Under the pieces are notes generated by a model. It saw only the letters and a list, made by a program, of their open reading frames with translations, ran no database searches and was not told the origin of the DNA. Positions 1 to 9,700 of a stretch of 31,002 nucleotides of DNA are shown piece by piece. The DNA lies in the NCBI GenBank assembly GCA_001839685.1, contig MLAK01000764.1, positions 1-31,002 of the forward strand, in the 5' to 3' direction. Each line of letters opens with the position of its first letter. Positions within the stretch are counted from its first letter, which is position 1. Position numbers and translations under genes: made by a program. The stretch comes from Tritrichomonas foetus (Eukaryota > Parabasalia > Tritrichomonadida > Tritrichomonadidae).

Positions 1-212
1 GAAGTGACTAGCGGCGGCACCTGGAATTGATAGTAAGAGCATAATGCATCATTAGTTTGGAATAAAAGATAGCTACTCCTCCTTGAGATTCTGGAGTTCC
101 GCGTCCAAAATATCAAGAATAAAATATGACCGTTTAATGAACCGTTTATTTCCTTCACTTTTTCTCTCAATTTCCAAAGGCGGAAAAAGGGCTTGTCAAA
201 TCCAAACGCCAT
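1..212 (-). CDS. possible partial gene running off the left edge
   Basis: On the minus strand an ATG at 212-210 opens a frame that stays free of stops for 70 codons to the window edge. Base composition here is less AT-rich than in the spacer that follows, which suits coding sequence. The predicted peptide begins MAFGFDKPFF and is rich in Arg, Ser and aromatic residues. I recognise no domain in it. An open stretch this long is uncommon in AT-rich DNA but could arise by chance, and no clear initiator motif precedes the ATG. The call rests only on the open frame; the rest of the gene would lie outside the window. Confidence 0.25.
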   Translation of the reverse strand, partial: MAFGFDKPFFRLWKLREKVKEINGSLNGHILFLIFWTRNSRISRRSSYLLFQTNDALCSYYQFQVPPLVT

Positions 213-679
213 GTTACACGATGCCAAATTCGTAAAAATTGAGTTCAAAAAATTGTAATCATAATTTCGGGCAATTTTAGTCAAAGATTATAAAGAACAA
301 AGATGAATATGACTTAATAATACCCCTAGGTATTCCCTATCTGGTTTTCTTAGCAAAGAGTTCTTTCAATTCTTGTAGAATTGATCTACCGGGTTAAAAT
401 TGACCTTAAAAACATACGGTTGTAATCTTTTTTATCCCCCGAGTTTATATCACATGTCACTTTCAGAAATAGAAATTTATTTCAAAGAGCACATAGAATA
501 AATATTATTTCTTTCAAAAACTTCTGGAAATTGTAACTTTTTCAGAATTTACAATCAAAAAATAATCGGGATTAAATCTAGATTGTGATTGTTAATTTAT
601 TATTTAAAAAGTTGAGAAGTCACCTTCTAGATTTATGAAAATAAAAAATGCTCACATATAGAAATATTTCGCGAAAAAA
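213..679. other. spacer upstream of the armadillo gene
   Basis: AT-rich non-coding DNA between the possible left-edge gene and the ATG at 680. A TCACAT sequence at about 650 fits the loose trichomonad initiator TCA(C/T)(A/T), but it lies about 26 bases from the ATG, longer than usual. I see no RNA gene or repeat. Confidence 0.4.
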
Positions 680-2230
680 ATGATTCCAAGGAGTAACTCC
701 AACGCAGATTTGGATAAAGTAGCCTCCCATTTTACGAACTACAGTAATGACTTTATGAATCAAAGAAACTCCCGTACGCTTTCAATGAGACGAAATAATC
801 GACCCACGATCGCATCATTCAAAAAATCGGAAAATCGAACGACTGGCCTTGGGAATATTTTCCAAGAACCTCAGAAAATGGAATTGACTCACTTTATTCG
901 AATTTTCAACAGCGGCAATGAGAATGAAATTCTCGAATTAAACGAACAGCTGATTAAAATCGCAGAAACTTCAAAAATTCAATTGGAAGATATCCTTAAA
1001 TCAACTGAGGCAGCAGAATCTTACGGAATGGCTCTTTCCCTTGCCGAATCAGATAATTTTGCATCCCATCTGATCAATTCATCAATGAAGCTTTTTCCGC
1101 TGTTCAGCGCAGAAGCGAAAGATGCATTCATTGATTCAGGTATTGCAATCAAGCTCTACGATATTTTATTGAGCATAACAGATGATATTGCAGATTCAAT
1201 TGGAAATGATCGTCTTATGTTTCTCAATTTAGTATTTCAATTCATAGCCGTTACATCAAAACATTGGAGCTATGCGAGAAACTCATTCCTCTGTTATTCT
1301 ATTCATGAAAACTTAATAAATATGGCCTTCATGCCACCTTTTTCTAATCATGTTGGAATCCTCGAAAATATTTGCTTTGCATTAAATGCAATTTTCACAA
1401 ATGAAGAACCGGTAGATATCGAAAAAATAACACCTATTGTTCAGCAATTTGCACAAATGTTAAGTATACCAAGTCCAACTGCTGTTTCAGCAATTTTATC
1501 TGCTTTGGCGGCAATCGCAAATAAGCGATCATCAATTGTAATTAATTATTTTCAATATAATATTGATCAAATGGCAATTCACATTTTAATCAATAGTCAG
1601 CAATCAGATCCTGATCAAACTCAAGTAAATTCTAATCATTTTTATAGTCAGTATCTAACAGATTTAACTGGAAGTGCTTTGGACCTACTGGGAAATATGT
1701 GTGTGGCAGACATATCATTAACCCAACGAATGGTTGAAGCAGGCCTTTTTAAGATTCTTGTTGATTTAATTCCAACTGAATATTCATCTACTGCACTTTG
1801 GGTAATGTCTAATATCTTTGAATCAATTCCAACTCGCCTTCTTCCATTCATTAATAAAGAATTCATTGAATATTTGCTTGATGTTGGAAATAGTTCCTCC
1901 CATGATGTGAAAAAGGAGGTTGCTTATTTTTTGGCAACAGTCATATTATTTGTAAATAGTTCAATTGCACCAAAATTTGCTGTTCCTGATGTGATAGACA
2001 TGCTTGTTGAAATGCTTGGTTGCGGAAATGCAAATGTTGTTATTCGTTGCATGAAAGCATTGAATAGCATTACAGTAGCTTTATTGACTTTTCAAGGTCC
2101 TGATTCAGTAAATCAAGTTTTTGGGTCATGCGATCTCTACAGGCAAATTGAGCAAGTGTCTGAGGAGTATCCTGGAATGATTAGCGAATATGCAACAGCT
2201 TTAAGTCGACGAATTTTCCGTGATATGTAA
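680..2230 (+). CDS. armadillo-repeat protein, divergent importin-alpha-like
   Basis: The protein has 516 residues, close to the usual length of importin alpha. After a basic, Ser/Asn/Arg-rich N-terminus of about 65 residues (SMRRNNRP near 35-42), where importin alpha carries its importin-beta-binding segment, the rest is alternating helices typical of ARM repeats. Repeat-like signatures include ALWVMSNIFES at about 373 and DVKKEVAYFLATVI at about 408, which match the position of the Trp-Asn ladder in importin-alpha repeats, although most Trp/Asn ladder positions are lost. By family it would bind nuclear localisation signals and carry cargo into the nucleus. The weak ladder makes cargo binding uncertain, and a general ARM scaffold is the alternative. 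The stop is TAA, and a T31 tract lies about 100 bases downstream, before the convergent neighbour. Confidence 0.7.
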   Translation: MIPRSNSNADLDKVASHFTNYSNDFMNQRNSRTLSMRRNNRPTIASFKKSENRTTGLGNIFQEPQKMELTHFIRIFNSGNENEILELNEQLIKIAETSKIQLEDILKSTEAAESYGMALSLAESDNFASHLINSSMKLFPLFSAEAKDAFIDSGIAIKLYDILLSITDDIADSIGNDRLMFLNLVFQFIAVTSKHWSYARNSFLCYSIHENLINMAFMPPFSNHVGILENICFALNAIFTNEEPVDIEKITPIVQQFAQMLSIPSPTAVSAILSALAAIANKRSSIVINYFQYNIDQMAIHILINSQQSDPDQTQVNSNHFYSQYLTDLTGSALDLLGNMCVADISLTQRMVEAGLFKILVDLIPTEYSSTALWVMSNIFESIPTRLLPFINKEFIEYLLDVGNSSSHDVKKEVAYFLATVILFVNSSIAPKFAVPDVIDMLVEMLGCGNANVVIRCMKALNSITVALLTFQGPDSVNQVFGSCDLYRQIEQVSEEYPGMISEYATALSRRIFRDM

Positions 2231-2331
2231 TTTTGGCTTCTATTTCATTTTGAATTTTTGTTGTTTATTTTTGTTTTTATTGTTATTTTCTTCATGTTTT
2301 ACTTTCTATTAAACGATAAGTCTTTTTTAAT

Positions 2332-2333
<2 letters not shown>

Positions 2334-2364
<31 letters not shown>
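2334..2364. repeat. poly(T) tract, 31 T
   Basis: An uninterrupted run of 31 T lies between the 3' ends of two convergent genes (stop codons at 2230 and 2485). It may be a terminator or nucleosome-excluding element, or a slippage-prone microsatellite. Its exact length is uncertain in any assembly. Confidence 0.9.
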
Positions 2365-2368
<4 letters not shown>

Positions 2369-2484
2369 CTTTTTCTTTTTGCAATTTTGCCTCAAGCATG
2401 AGCTATGGATTTAGATAAATAAATAATCGAATGATGATTCATAAAAATTCAATTTAGAATTATTTAATATAACATTTTTATTAT

Positions 2485-3735
2485 TTATATAAACATTCCG
2501 ATTCCAATTGCAATAATCAAAGAAGGTCCCCATATTTTTGAATTCAGCATTGAATTCTGCCAATAAAATGATCTCATTGTTCCTATAAGTGTTGCTGCTA
2601 TTGTATAATAAATGGCTCTCCTCTTTCGATACCTTTCATTATTTCGAGTTATTATGAAAATAATTATTACCAACAAAATCGGTAAGATTATTTTTAACAA
2701 CAGATAGTCAGAGGAATCAAAATCATATGGATTTTCAGGAAACACTTTTTGTCGATCAATATTTCCATTTACAAAATTTCCAAATTTTATTCCATTTATT
2801 TCTTTCACGCTTAACTTTTTTCCTTGCTTAAAAGCGATTAGTGAAATTGAATTTGAAATTTTTCCTTCGAGAAAACGAATTCTTCGATCGCCTTCTTCAC
2901 AAAAGCTCATCATGGCTTTAAACATTTCACGATCGTTTAAATTCACGAAATTCACTGTATTATATTTATAGTTACCAAAGCTTATAAAAAAGGTTTGTCT
3001 AAAAATTAAGGAAATAATTATTTTGAGAATAAAATAAAGAACATTTGAAGAAATATTAAAAGATTCATCTGAATTGCCGTATCCATCATTATGTTCCTTG
3101 TTTATTTTTTTCATAAATTTTTTCACATCGCCATTAAATAATTTCGAATAATAAAAATAGCCGTAACCAATATAAGTGTAGGCTTTTGAATTTTTAATTT
3201 CTGGATTTTTTATTGTCTTCGATTTTATTTCATTTTTTCCGAAAGTGATGGGCTTCAGCTGCATATCTCGGAAAAGATCAAAATCAATTTCATACTCACC
3301 AACTTTAATATTCTCTATTTTGGTGATCTTTGAAACATCCTTTCGAAAAACATCTTTTGAACGTGATTTGATTGATTGATCGTCCGAAAGATTTAATTCT
3401 TCGACTGGCTCCCAAACATTTTGAGAAAAGAATTTGAGAAGACCGTCTGAGCAAATATCAACTTCCCTTTTCAATATAATATTTTCGTATGACGTGTTTA
3501 AAAAAGAATCGTGTAATATGCCAAAATACTTTGAAAATTGTGGTATTTGCATGTAGACAAACCCATTTGAGACTGCAAATGGACTCGTGGTGGGTTTAAT
3601 TTCGACAAGATTTTCGAGAATATTTTTGACCTCTTTTTTATAATTTGCATAGCGGTAATCGATAGTATAAAACCTGGTCGCACAGAAGAGAAAGAGAGAG
3701 ACCAAACCGATGAAAAAAGGGTTTCGCCAATTCAT
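2485..3735 (-). CDS. TMEM43 (LUMA)-like membrane protein
   Basis: The protein has 416 residues, with one membrane segment near the N-terminus (about 6-25), a large soluble region, and three hydrophobic segments at the C-terminus (about 344-362, 375-390 and 400-416). This is the topology and length of TMEM43 (DUF1625 family, about 400 residues, four passes). Family-like signatures in order are SNGFVYMQ (56-63), ENIILKREVDIC (84-95), the GEYEIDFDLF stretch (146-155) and GDRRIRFLEGK followed by ISLIAFKQGKKL (282-308). These correspond to the conserved G-LVH, LKLRREVEMYQW and GDVRVSF-(Y)AG regions of TMEM43 as I recall them. TMEM43 sits in the ER and inner nuclear membrane in animals. A further hydrophobic stretch at about 232-252 is not expected in the family. 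The stop overlaps TAAA, a polyadenylation signal reported for trichomonads. Start: the first ATG of the frame, directly before the first membrane segment. Confidence 0.68.
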   Translation of the reverse strand: MNWRNPFFIGLVSLFLFCATRFYTIDYRYANYKKEVKNILENLVEIKPTTSPFAVSNGFVYMQIPQFSKYFGILHDSFLNTSYENIILKREVDICSDGLLKFFSQNVWEPVEELNLSDDQSIKSRSKDVFRKDVSKITKIENIKVGEYEIDFDLFRDMQLKPITFGKNEIKSKTIKNPEIKNSKAYTYIGYGYFYYSKLFNGDVKKFMKKINKEHNDGYGNSDESFNISSNVLYFILKIIISLIFRQTFFISFGNYKYNTVNFVNLNDREMFKAMMSFCEEGDRRIRFLEGKISNSISLIAFKQGKKLSVKEINGIKFGNFVNGNIDRQKVFPENPYDFDSSDYLLLKIILPILLVIIIFIITRNNERYRKRRAIYYTIAATLIGTMRSFYWQNSMLNSKIWGPSLIIAIGIGMFI

Positions 3736-4077
3736 ATTTTTGGTTGGATGAAATGTTATATGAAATTATTGTCAACAATTTTTACTAAATTTGATTCTGA
3801 TGTCACTTTTCATAAGATATATAACAATACTAATATATTCATGATTTGCCAAGTAGATCAGGTATTTCTTTGTCTAGTTTATGCAATTTCCAAAATTATG
3901 AAATTTGTGCCAATATCTATTTATTATTGTTAGAGATTCTAGTATAAATAATATGATATCTCTAAAGAAATAAAGAAATTAATATAAATATTTATAAAAA
4001 TAAATCAGATTAAAATTTTTGGCCATAAAATTTTATGAATTTCATAATTAATTATTTATACTCAGATAAAAAACAGA
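3736..4077. other. spacer between two minus-strand genes
   Basis: AT-rich spacer of 342 bases. It holds the promoter side of the TMEM43-like gene and the 3' end region of the RCC1-like gene. A 61-codon open frame on the plus strand (3748-3933) has low-complexity AT-driven composition and no recognisable features, so I do not call it a gene. Confidence 0.5.
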
Positions 4078-5304
4078 TTACAGTAGTGCTTTATTTGGTC
4101 CATAAATAGGTGGATCACAATTCAAGAAAGCAGCAGAAAGATTTTCGCCTGCAACTGCATATGTAATCTCATCATCATCGCCGAAAACGACTTGTACAGG
4201 CACAATTGTTTCTTCACCTTCTCCAATTTCTTCTTGGAATAAATTACCACTATCATTTCTTCCACAAGCGAATAATTCACCTTTTTCTGTAATAAATAAG
4301 GTATGATCTGTTCCAGCTGATGCATAGTTAATTCTTTTTCCCTCCATTGTGCTTATTTTCACGAATTTTTCATTAGAAACGAGTGGTTCATGACCAAATT
4401 TGTGGCTAAGTTCATTTCCAATTCCGTATGCAGTTGCGTCACTTGAAATTGCTACACAATGATCATAAATACCAGAAATAGATTTAATTATGATGTCTTG
4501 TAAACCATCAACTTCAATAAAACCGCTATTTTCCTCTTCACTGTAATCAATTAATAATCCACTGTCGACATTTATTGTACTACTAATTGAAGAACTATTA
4601 AATGATAAACTATTAAATGAACTATTTAAATTATCATAACTGTCTGTGAAATTCTTCCTCCAAAAGACTTTTCCATTTGTTGACAAAACAAACATTCTCT
4701 CACGACAACAAGCGACCATTTTTGCTGGTTCATTCATATGAATGAAATTGTATTCTTTTGTTAAAACTGTCTGACGTGAAAACAAATACATGTCACCAGC
4801 ATTATCAATAACTACACAATATTCTTTACCGCCGAAAAGTGAAACAGGTTTTCGTTCATTTTCTAAAGTGAAAATTATATGATCACCTTCGAGTTTCCTA
4901 TGTTGAAAGACAATTGAATCGTTTTCAGTCAAATACAAAATGTAATCGTATCCAGTCACTGCGCATTTAAATTTTTCATCTGGTAATTCAGAGAATTTGA
5001 CTTCTTGAGGATCCTTGTTAAATACTTTAAAGCATCCTTTGATGAAAGCCTGTCCACTTTTTGTGACATATACTGCGCAGCCCAAATAAATAGAAAATGA
5101 CAATAAATCGTTCACATCGATTTCAGCACTTAAAGGAGGACAAATGCATCGTTCAAATTGTGTGGATCTATTGGAGCTTGCAATTAATTGCGCATATTCG
5201 TTTGTCCCGCAAACTTTCAAGTGTGCGGGCGGTTTTGATGGCCAGAACATTGATGGAAGAGTTATATCCATCGCGGAGAATGTGGCGGATTGGTCACACC
5301 CCAT
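4078..5304 (-). CDS. RCC1-like beta-propeller protein
   Basis: The protein has 408 residues and is built from degenerate RCC1 blades. Examples are LKVCGTNEYAQL near the N-terminus (about 29-40), SISGIYDHCVAISSDATAYGIGNE in the C-terminal half, and the best-preserved blade YASAGTDHTLFITEKGELFACGRNDSGNLF at about 325-355, of which GTDHTLF and GRNDSGNLF are the diagnostic parts. RCC1-fold proteins act as guanine-exchange factors or protein-binding propellers; this one lacks enough blade conservation to assign a GTPase partner. A Ser/Asn-rich insertion with an acidic stretch lies at about 228-265. The blade order and the phrase I-x-GIYDH-x-VA are shared with the N-terminal half of the RCC1-kinase at 20173-22947, so the two are probably paralogues, this one without a kinase. 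It is divergent to the small gene at 5912. Confidence 0.78.
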   Translation of the reverse strand: MGCDQSATFSAMDITLPSMFWPSKPPAHLKVCGTNEYAQLIASSNRSTQFERCICPPLSAEIDVNDLLSFSIYLGCAVYVTKSGQAFIKGCFKVFNKDPQEVKFSELPDEKFKCAVTGYDYILYLTENDSIVFQHRKLEGDHIIFTLENERKPVSLFGGKEYCVVIDNAGDMYLFSRQTVLTKEYNFIHMNEPAKMVACCRERMFVLSTNGKVFWRKNFTDSYDNLNSSFNSLSFNSSSISSTINVDSGLLIDYSEEENSGFIEVDGLQDIIIKSISGIYDHCVAISSDATAYGIGNELSHKFGHEPLVSNEKFVKISTMEGKRINYASAGTDHTLFITEKGELFACGRNDSGNLFQEEIGEGEETIVPVQVVFGDDDEITYAVAGENLSAAFLNCDPPIYGPNKALL

Positions 5305-5911
5305 TTTTGATCTTGATAAATTTTGTTACATGAAGGTATCAAATTTTAAATTATTTATTTTTTATGTGATCGGTATCCCTTTTAATTTTTTTTCATTGAT
5401 GCATCGAATTGTTTCAGTTTAATGATCATTCACTCTGAATTCAAAATCCACGATATTTATAGATGAATGTTTATTTGGTCATATATTGAATGTATAAAGC
5501 CAGATAATAATTGAAATACTTTTCTATTATTTATTATGAATTCTAAAGAAGAAACCATATAAATACGGAAAAAGTTAATGTAAACGCAAGATTTTCGTTG
5601 ATCATACCAGCGAGTAATATAATTATGACTCTTTTCTTTTTGGAATGTGGAGATTATAGAAACAATGTGAGTCTGCCATCAAATAGATAATAAGAGAAAA
5701 TTTTCTTTGAGCTAATAGATTATGAATGTTTAGATGAAATAAATACGGGAAAATGGGATAAACGATAAATATAGAAAATTACCGATAAAATCAACGATAC
5801 CTCTGAAATGTGGATGATAAATAACTTTTTCAGAACATTCACAAATTTCTAAATCATCGAGTGATGAAAGATAACTCTCTTCATATTATCTTTTGATAAA
5901 AAATTGATATC
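5305..5911. other. divergent spacer
   Basis: A 607-base AT-rich region between two divergently transcribed genes, so it should hold both promoters. Open frames that cross 5097-5422 are antisense shadows of the RCC1-like gene. I see no RNA gene, mobile element or clear initiator consensus. A TCATATTATC sequence lies about 20-25 bases before the 5912 ATG. Confidence 0.4.
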
Positions 5912-6325
5912 ATGTTTTCATACCCAAATCTTCCATCAATGCACCCTACATTAGATTTAAATGTACTAAATGCTTCTTCAAATGCAAAGATCAATAAAAG
6001 CAAATTATCCATCACATCAACTTATTTAACAATTGACTTACCACAGTACCGTTATAAAAAAATGAGGTTTGTTAAAATTCCTTTTAACCCATATGAAAGT
6101 AATAACAGCCAATTTCAAAATTTAGATGATGCAATGGTTTTTGTTGGAAAACATTGCATCAAAAACCATGGATTTTTTAAATATGGATTAGCAAAATCAT
6201 ATATTGATCACTGTGCAATCTTTAATGTCCTCAGTGGAAAATACGAGCAACTCTTTGATGTTGATGAAAGTATTCTCAGAAAATCATTCAATAAGGCACA
6301 ACAAGTAATATACTGTTCAATCTAA
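5912..6325 (+). CDS. small protein of unknown function
   Basis: A 137-residue open frame with an ordinary protein composition: Asn/Ser-rich for the first 40 residues, then a mixed region with His/Cys (VGKHCIKNHGFF, SYIDHCAIF) and a C-terminal helix-like part (DESILRKSFNKAQQVIY). I recognise no family. No signal peptide or membrane segment is visible. It lies 432 bases upstream of the large C13-like gene on the same strand; it is in a separate frame with stops between, and I see no splice sites that would join them. It could be a real lineage-specific gene or a fragment of an older one. Confidence 0.5.
   Translation: MFSYPNLPSMHPTLDLNVLNASSNAKINKSKLSITSTYLTIDLPQYRYKKMRFVKIPFNPYESNNSQFQNLDDAMVFVGKHCIKNHGFFKYGLAKSYIDHCAIFNVLSGKYEQLFDVDESILRKSFNKAQQVIYCSI
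6128..6169. repeat. two overlapping inverted repeats
   Basis: GATGCAATG (6128-6136) is the exact reverse complement of 6152-6160. ATGGTTTTTG (6134-6143) is the exact reverse complement of 6160-6169. The arms overlap, so the two hairpins would exclude each other in RNA. They lie inside the open frame of the small unknown gene. Confidence 0.6.
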
Positions 6326-6757
6326 GAGTTTATTAAGAATTTTTTGCGCATGGCTCTGTGAATTTTTTATAATAAGTCTTTTTCTGAAACTATATTTATA
6401 CTTTTATAATAAAAAAATGAACGAATAACCATATTCTATTTTGAAAATATTTTAATTTTTTAAAAGCACAATACTCATTAATTGGCTGATTCTTAAGAAG
6501 TAGATTGCTCGATTATACTAAGATTTTGCATTATAATAAATTAATTCTAAAATGAGTTTATATTAAACTCACCATCAAAAGTTGATGATATCATTGGGTA
6601 GTTAACTTTAAAGAACTAGAGTGAAAAAATGATTGTTTATTTGTGATTCCTTTTGTTATTATATGGAATTTCCTTATGATAAGCGAAAATTCCTTTTATT
6701 TAGATTGAAAGAAGTAATTGTGTATTTTTATTCCATTTTTCCGGGAAATAAAATTTT
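6326..6757. other. spacer before the C13-like gene
   Basis: AT-rich spacer of 432 bases. It contains a 36-codon open frame from an ATG at 6663 that ends at a TGA at 6771-6773, so it overlaps the start of the C13-like frame in another register. This may be the remnant of that gene's original 5' end (see the gene entry). Confidence 0.4.
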
Positions 6758-9700
6758 TTGTTATCAACCTTGAATAATACCTGTACATTTATTATCATTG
6801 GTAATGACCCATCATTCACTAAAGACAACCAAATATTTGTAAACTACAGTCTTTTATCAACAGCACAATTCATTGAAAAGTTATTGAAAAATGTGCTCAG
6901 TATCCCCCAAGAGAATATTATTACCTTTGCCTATGGAAAGAAAAATAATTACTTAAATCTTTTGAATAAGACACAAAGGAAAGTAATTACTCAATTATGC
7001 AACAAAGAAATATTGTTTCAACTTTCATCTGATCTGTCTAGTTACCATTTTTTTCAAAAAATGGAACATCTTTATAAATTGGTAGAAACCGAGTCTAATT
7101 GTCACAAAAATGAAAATATTTGGCTCTTTTTTTTGGATCATGGAAATCATGGATCTCTTAATAAGATTCCCTACATTAAAATATACCAAGCAGTTTTAAG
7201 AGGATCTCCACAATCTATTCGAATTTTTAGTGATCATCATAGTGATTCAATTATTTCCTCAATAGAACAATATTCTCGCCTATATCAGAAAATTTGCTTA
7301 GCTACAAAAAGTTTGTCTGACAATCAGACATTTATTCTGACATTTATTCCTGATTATGTAATGATGGCAAAGAAAATGTCTTATAATCTATTTTTTTATG
7401 AATTAGATTGGTTAGTAACTGTTTGCGATGATGAAAACTATGGGTATATTGATCAACTATCTGAATTATTTCAAGGTAGAAACTATTCATTTTACAAAAC
7501 TTTAGACCCAGATACTCCTGTTTCTGAATACATTGACATATTTTTCCCTGATGTTCAAAACATAGATGAGATTGAAACAATAATCAATACACTACAAATT
7601 CATACAGTTGGACAATTAATATCAGCAGTAATATATTATAATCACATCCCTATAACAAAGGGAAACATACCTATAATGACACTTAAAAATGCAAATATTT
7701 TCCTAAGTTTATGTGGTGAGAATGAAAAAAATCACAAAAAGTTGGTCATCAAACCGGGCAAAGAGGAAGAAATAAAGCTGATTATTCTGGCTGAAAAAGG
7801 AATAGAAATTTCTTTTATTCCAGTGATTGAAGAAAGTGGTGAAATTCTCCTGAAAATAAAATTTCAACAAGAAAAAGAAATCAAATTAGTATTAGAATTT
7901 GAACCAAAAAATACTAAAAAGATGATTAAAACTGAACCAGATCAATCAATAAGATTAAACATACACAAAAACATGGGATCAGAAGGTGAAAACAAAGAGA
8001 TATCTCCAAATGAACAAAAGGAAAAAGCAATGAAAGTAATTCTCAAAGTTGAAGAAAGAAATGAAATCAAATTTATTTCTAAAGCTAATGAAGAAAATGC
8101 CATCAAAGTGATCTTGAAAGACGATCAAGAAAATAGAATAAAATTGATGATAAAACTTGAACAAGAGATAGATGCAGAAACAAAACATATTATGTTACCA
8201 GAACATGCTTATGAAATGGAGTTTCTAACTAGTGTATCAAATATAAATTTTAAATTCATTTATCCGCCAGTTTCTGATTGTCGAGTATTTGCAACTTCAG
8301 GAATTTACAGTCAACCATTTACATTTATTGGGATACCTATTAGTCCCCAATTTAAAATCAATGCTGGCTCTCCAGGAGCGAGTGAAATTCATGAAATCTT
8401 TCTACGAAATTCCAATGATTGTGTTGATTTTCATTGTATCGAAGCTATTTTAACAATCTCCAAAGATGGAAAATATAAAGAATATCCACTTGGGACCAGT
8501 AATGACAAAAACCGTATACACTGGATGAGATTTTTCCCTCGTCATGATAGCACTGATAACTTTCAATATGATCGCGTTTTGAAAATAATCCAAAAAGATG
8601 TCAAGAAAAAAGTTTATGCAATGAGAGGAATCAGGGAGCTTGTATGCAATGTTCTTGAAAACCTCACAGTGTCATTGAGTTGTGTTGAAAATGACTCCAA
8701 ATCGATTAATTTGGGAAATTCAAATTTTCCGGAATCACATGATTCACCAACCGAAAAATCTCAAACAACGAAAAAAATATCTTTTCATGCTCGAAAAGAA
8801 AAAATGAATGAAATTACATTATATGCTCGCATAGCAGAAAATGAAATACGAATGATATCAGCCATATCATTAATTTCTACTCTCTCTTTTCAATTACCTC
8901 TGAAAAAAGCATTAAAATACATATTCAAATCTCTCCCAGAAGAATATGCAATTGTTGGAATCATTTCTCGATTTTTAGGCCAAACTGGCTATCAAACTGG
9001 CTTATTTTCAGTCACAGCGATCACTGAACTTTTTAAAATAACTGATGAAGTCCTTCATAATCATGGAATTGATCCAAGTTCTGCATCAAGAACATTTGTT
9101 ATCAAAAGTTCAAATGTTCTTCGATTAATGACCCTGTCAAGTATTGCATTAATAATTATCACCTATAATAATCATGATTTCCTTAAAAATTCCATTGCCA
9201 ATATCATGAATGAACAATTTAATAATAGGTTCCATTTAATTAATTTGGAACTCAATAAAATCAATTGTGAAAAGATATTCATTCTTGGAATTCATTACGT
9301 AAAAGAACTTATCGCCCAAGAATTAATACCCTCTACAGAATTATTGAAAAATAAAATAGATTTATGTATTCATGTTGCTCAAGATCAAATGATTACTTTA
9401 ACACAAGTTCCTATCATTCCACAATTTGAAAATCCAGATCTCGATCTTTTGAAAAATGATACAGAATATGAACAAACAATAATTAATAAATTTGAACAAA
9501 CAATTCATAATAATGTAGGAACATCAGAATTTTTAAAAGCAGCATTATTATCAATTATTATGAATCCAAAAATTGTTCCAAGATCGACAATATCTACTGA
9601 AATAATTAATTTAATATCACACAAAATACTTAATATTCGAAATACGATTGTTGAGAATATTTATCACCATCTTGATCAAAATTTAGATCCATCAATATTT

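Noticed and set aside
3748..3933. 61-codon plus-strand frame between two minus-strand genes
   Set aside because: Lys/Ile/Phe/Asn-rich with no recognisable feature, and located in the expected promoter of the TMEM43-like gene.
5097..5422. Plus-strand open frames overlapping the RCC1-like start
   Set aside because: They are antisense to a clearly coding region for most of their length and show no family features.
6326..6757. An intron linking the small gene at 5912 to the C13-like gene
   Set aside because: No convincing donor and acceptor pair was seen, the small gene ends in a normal stop, and the two products show no shared family that would suggest one protein.
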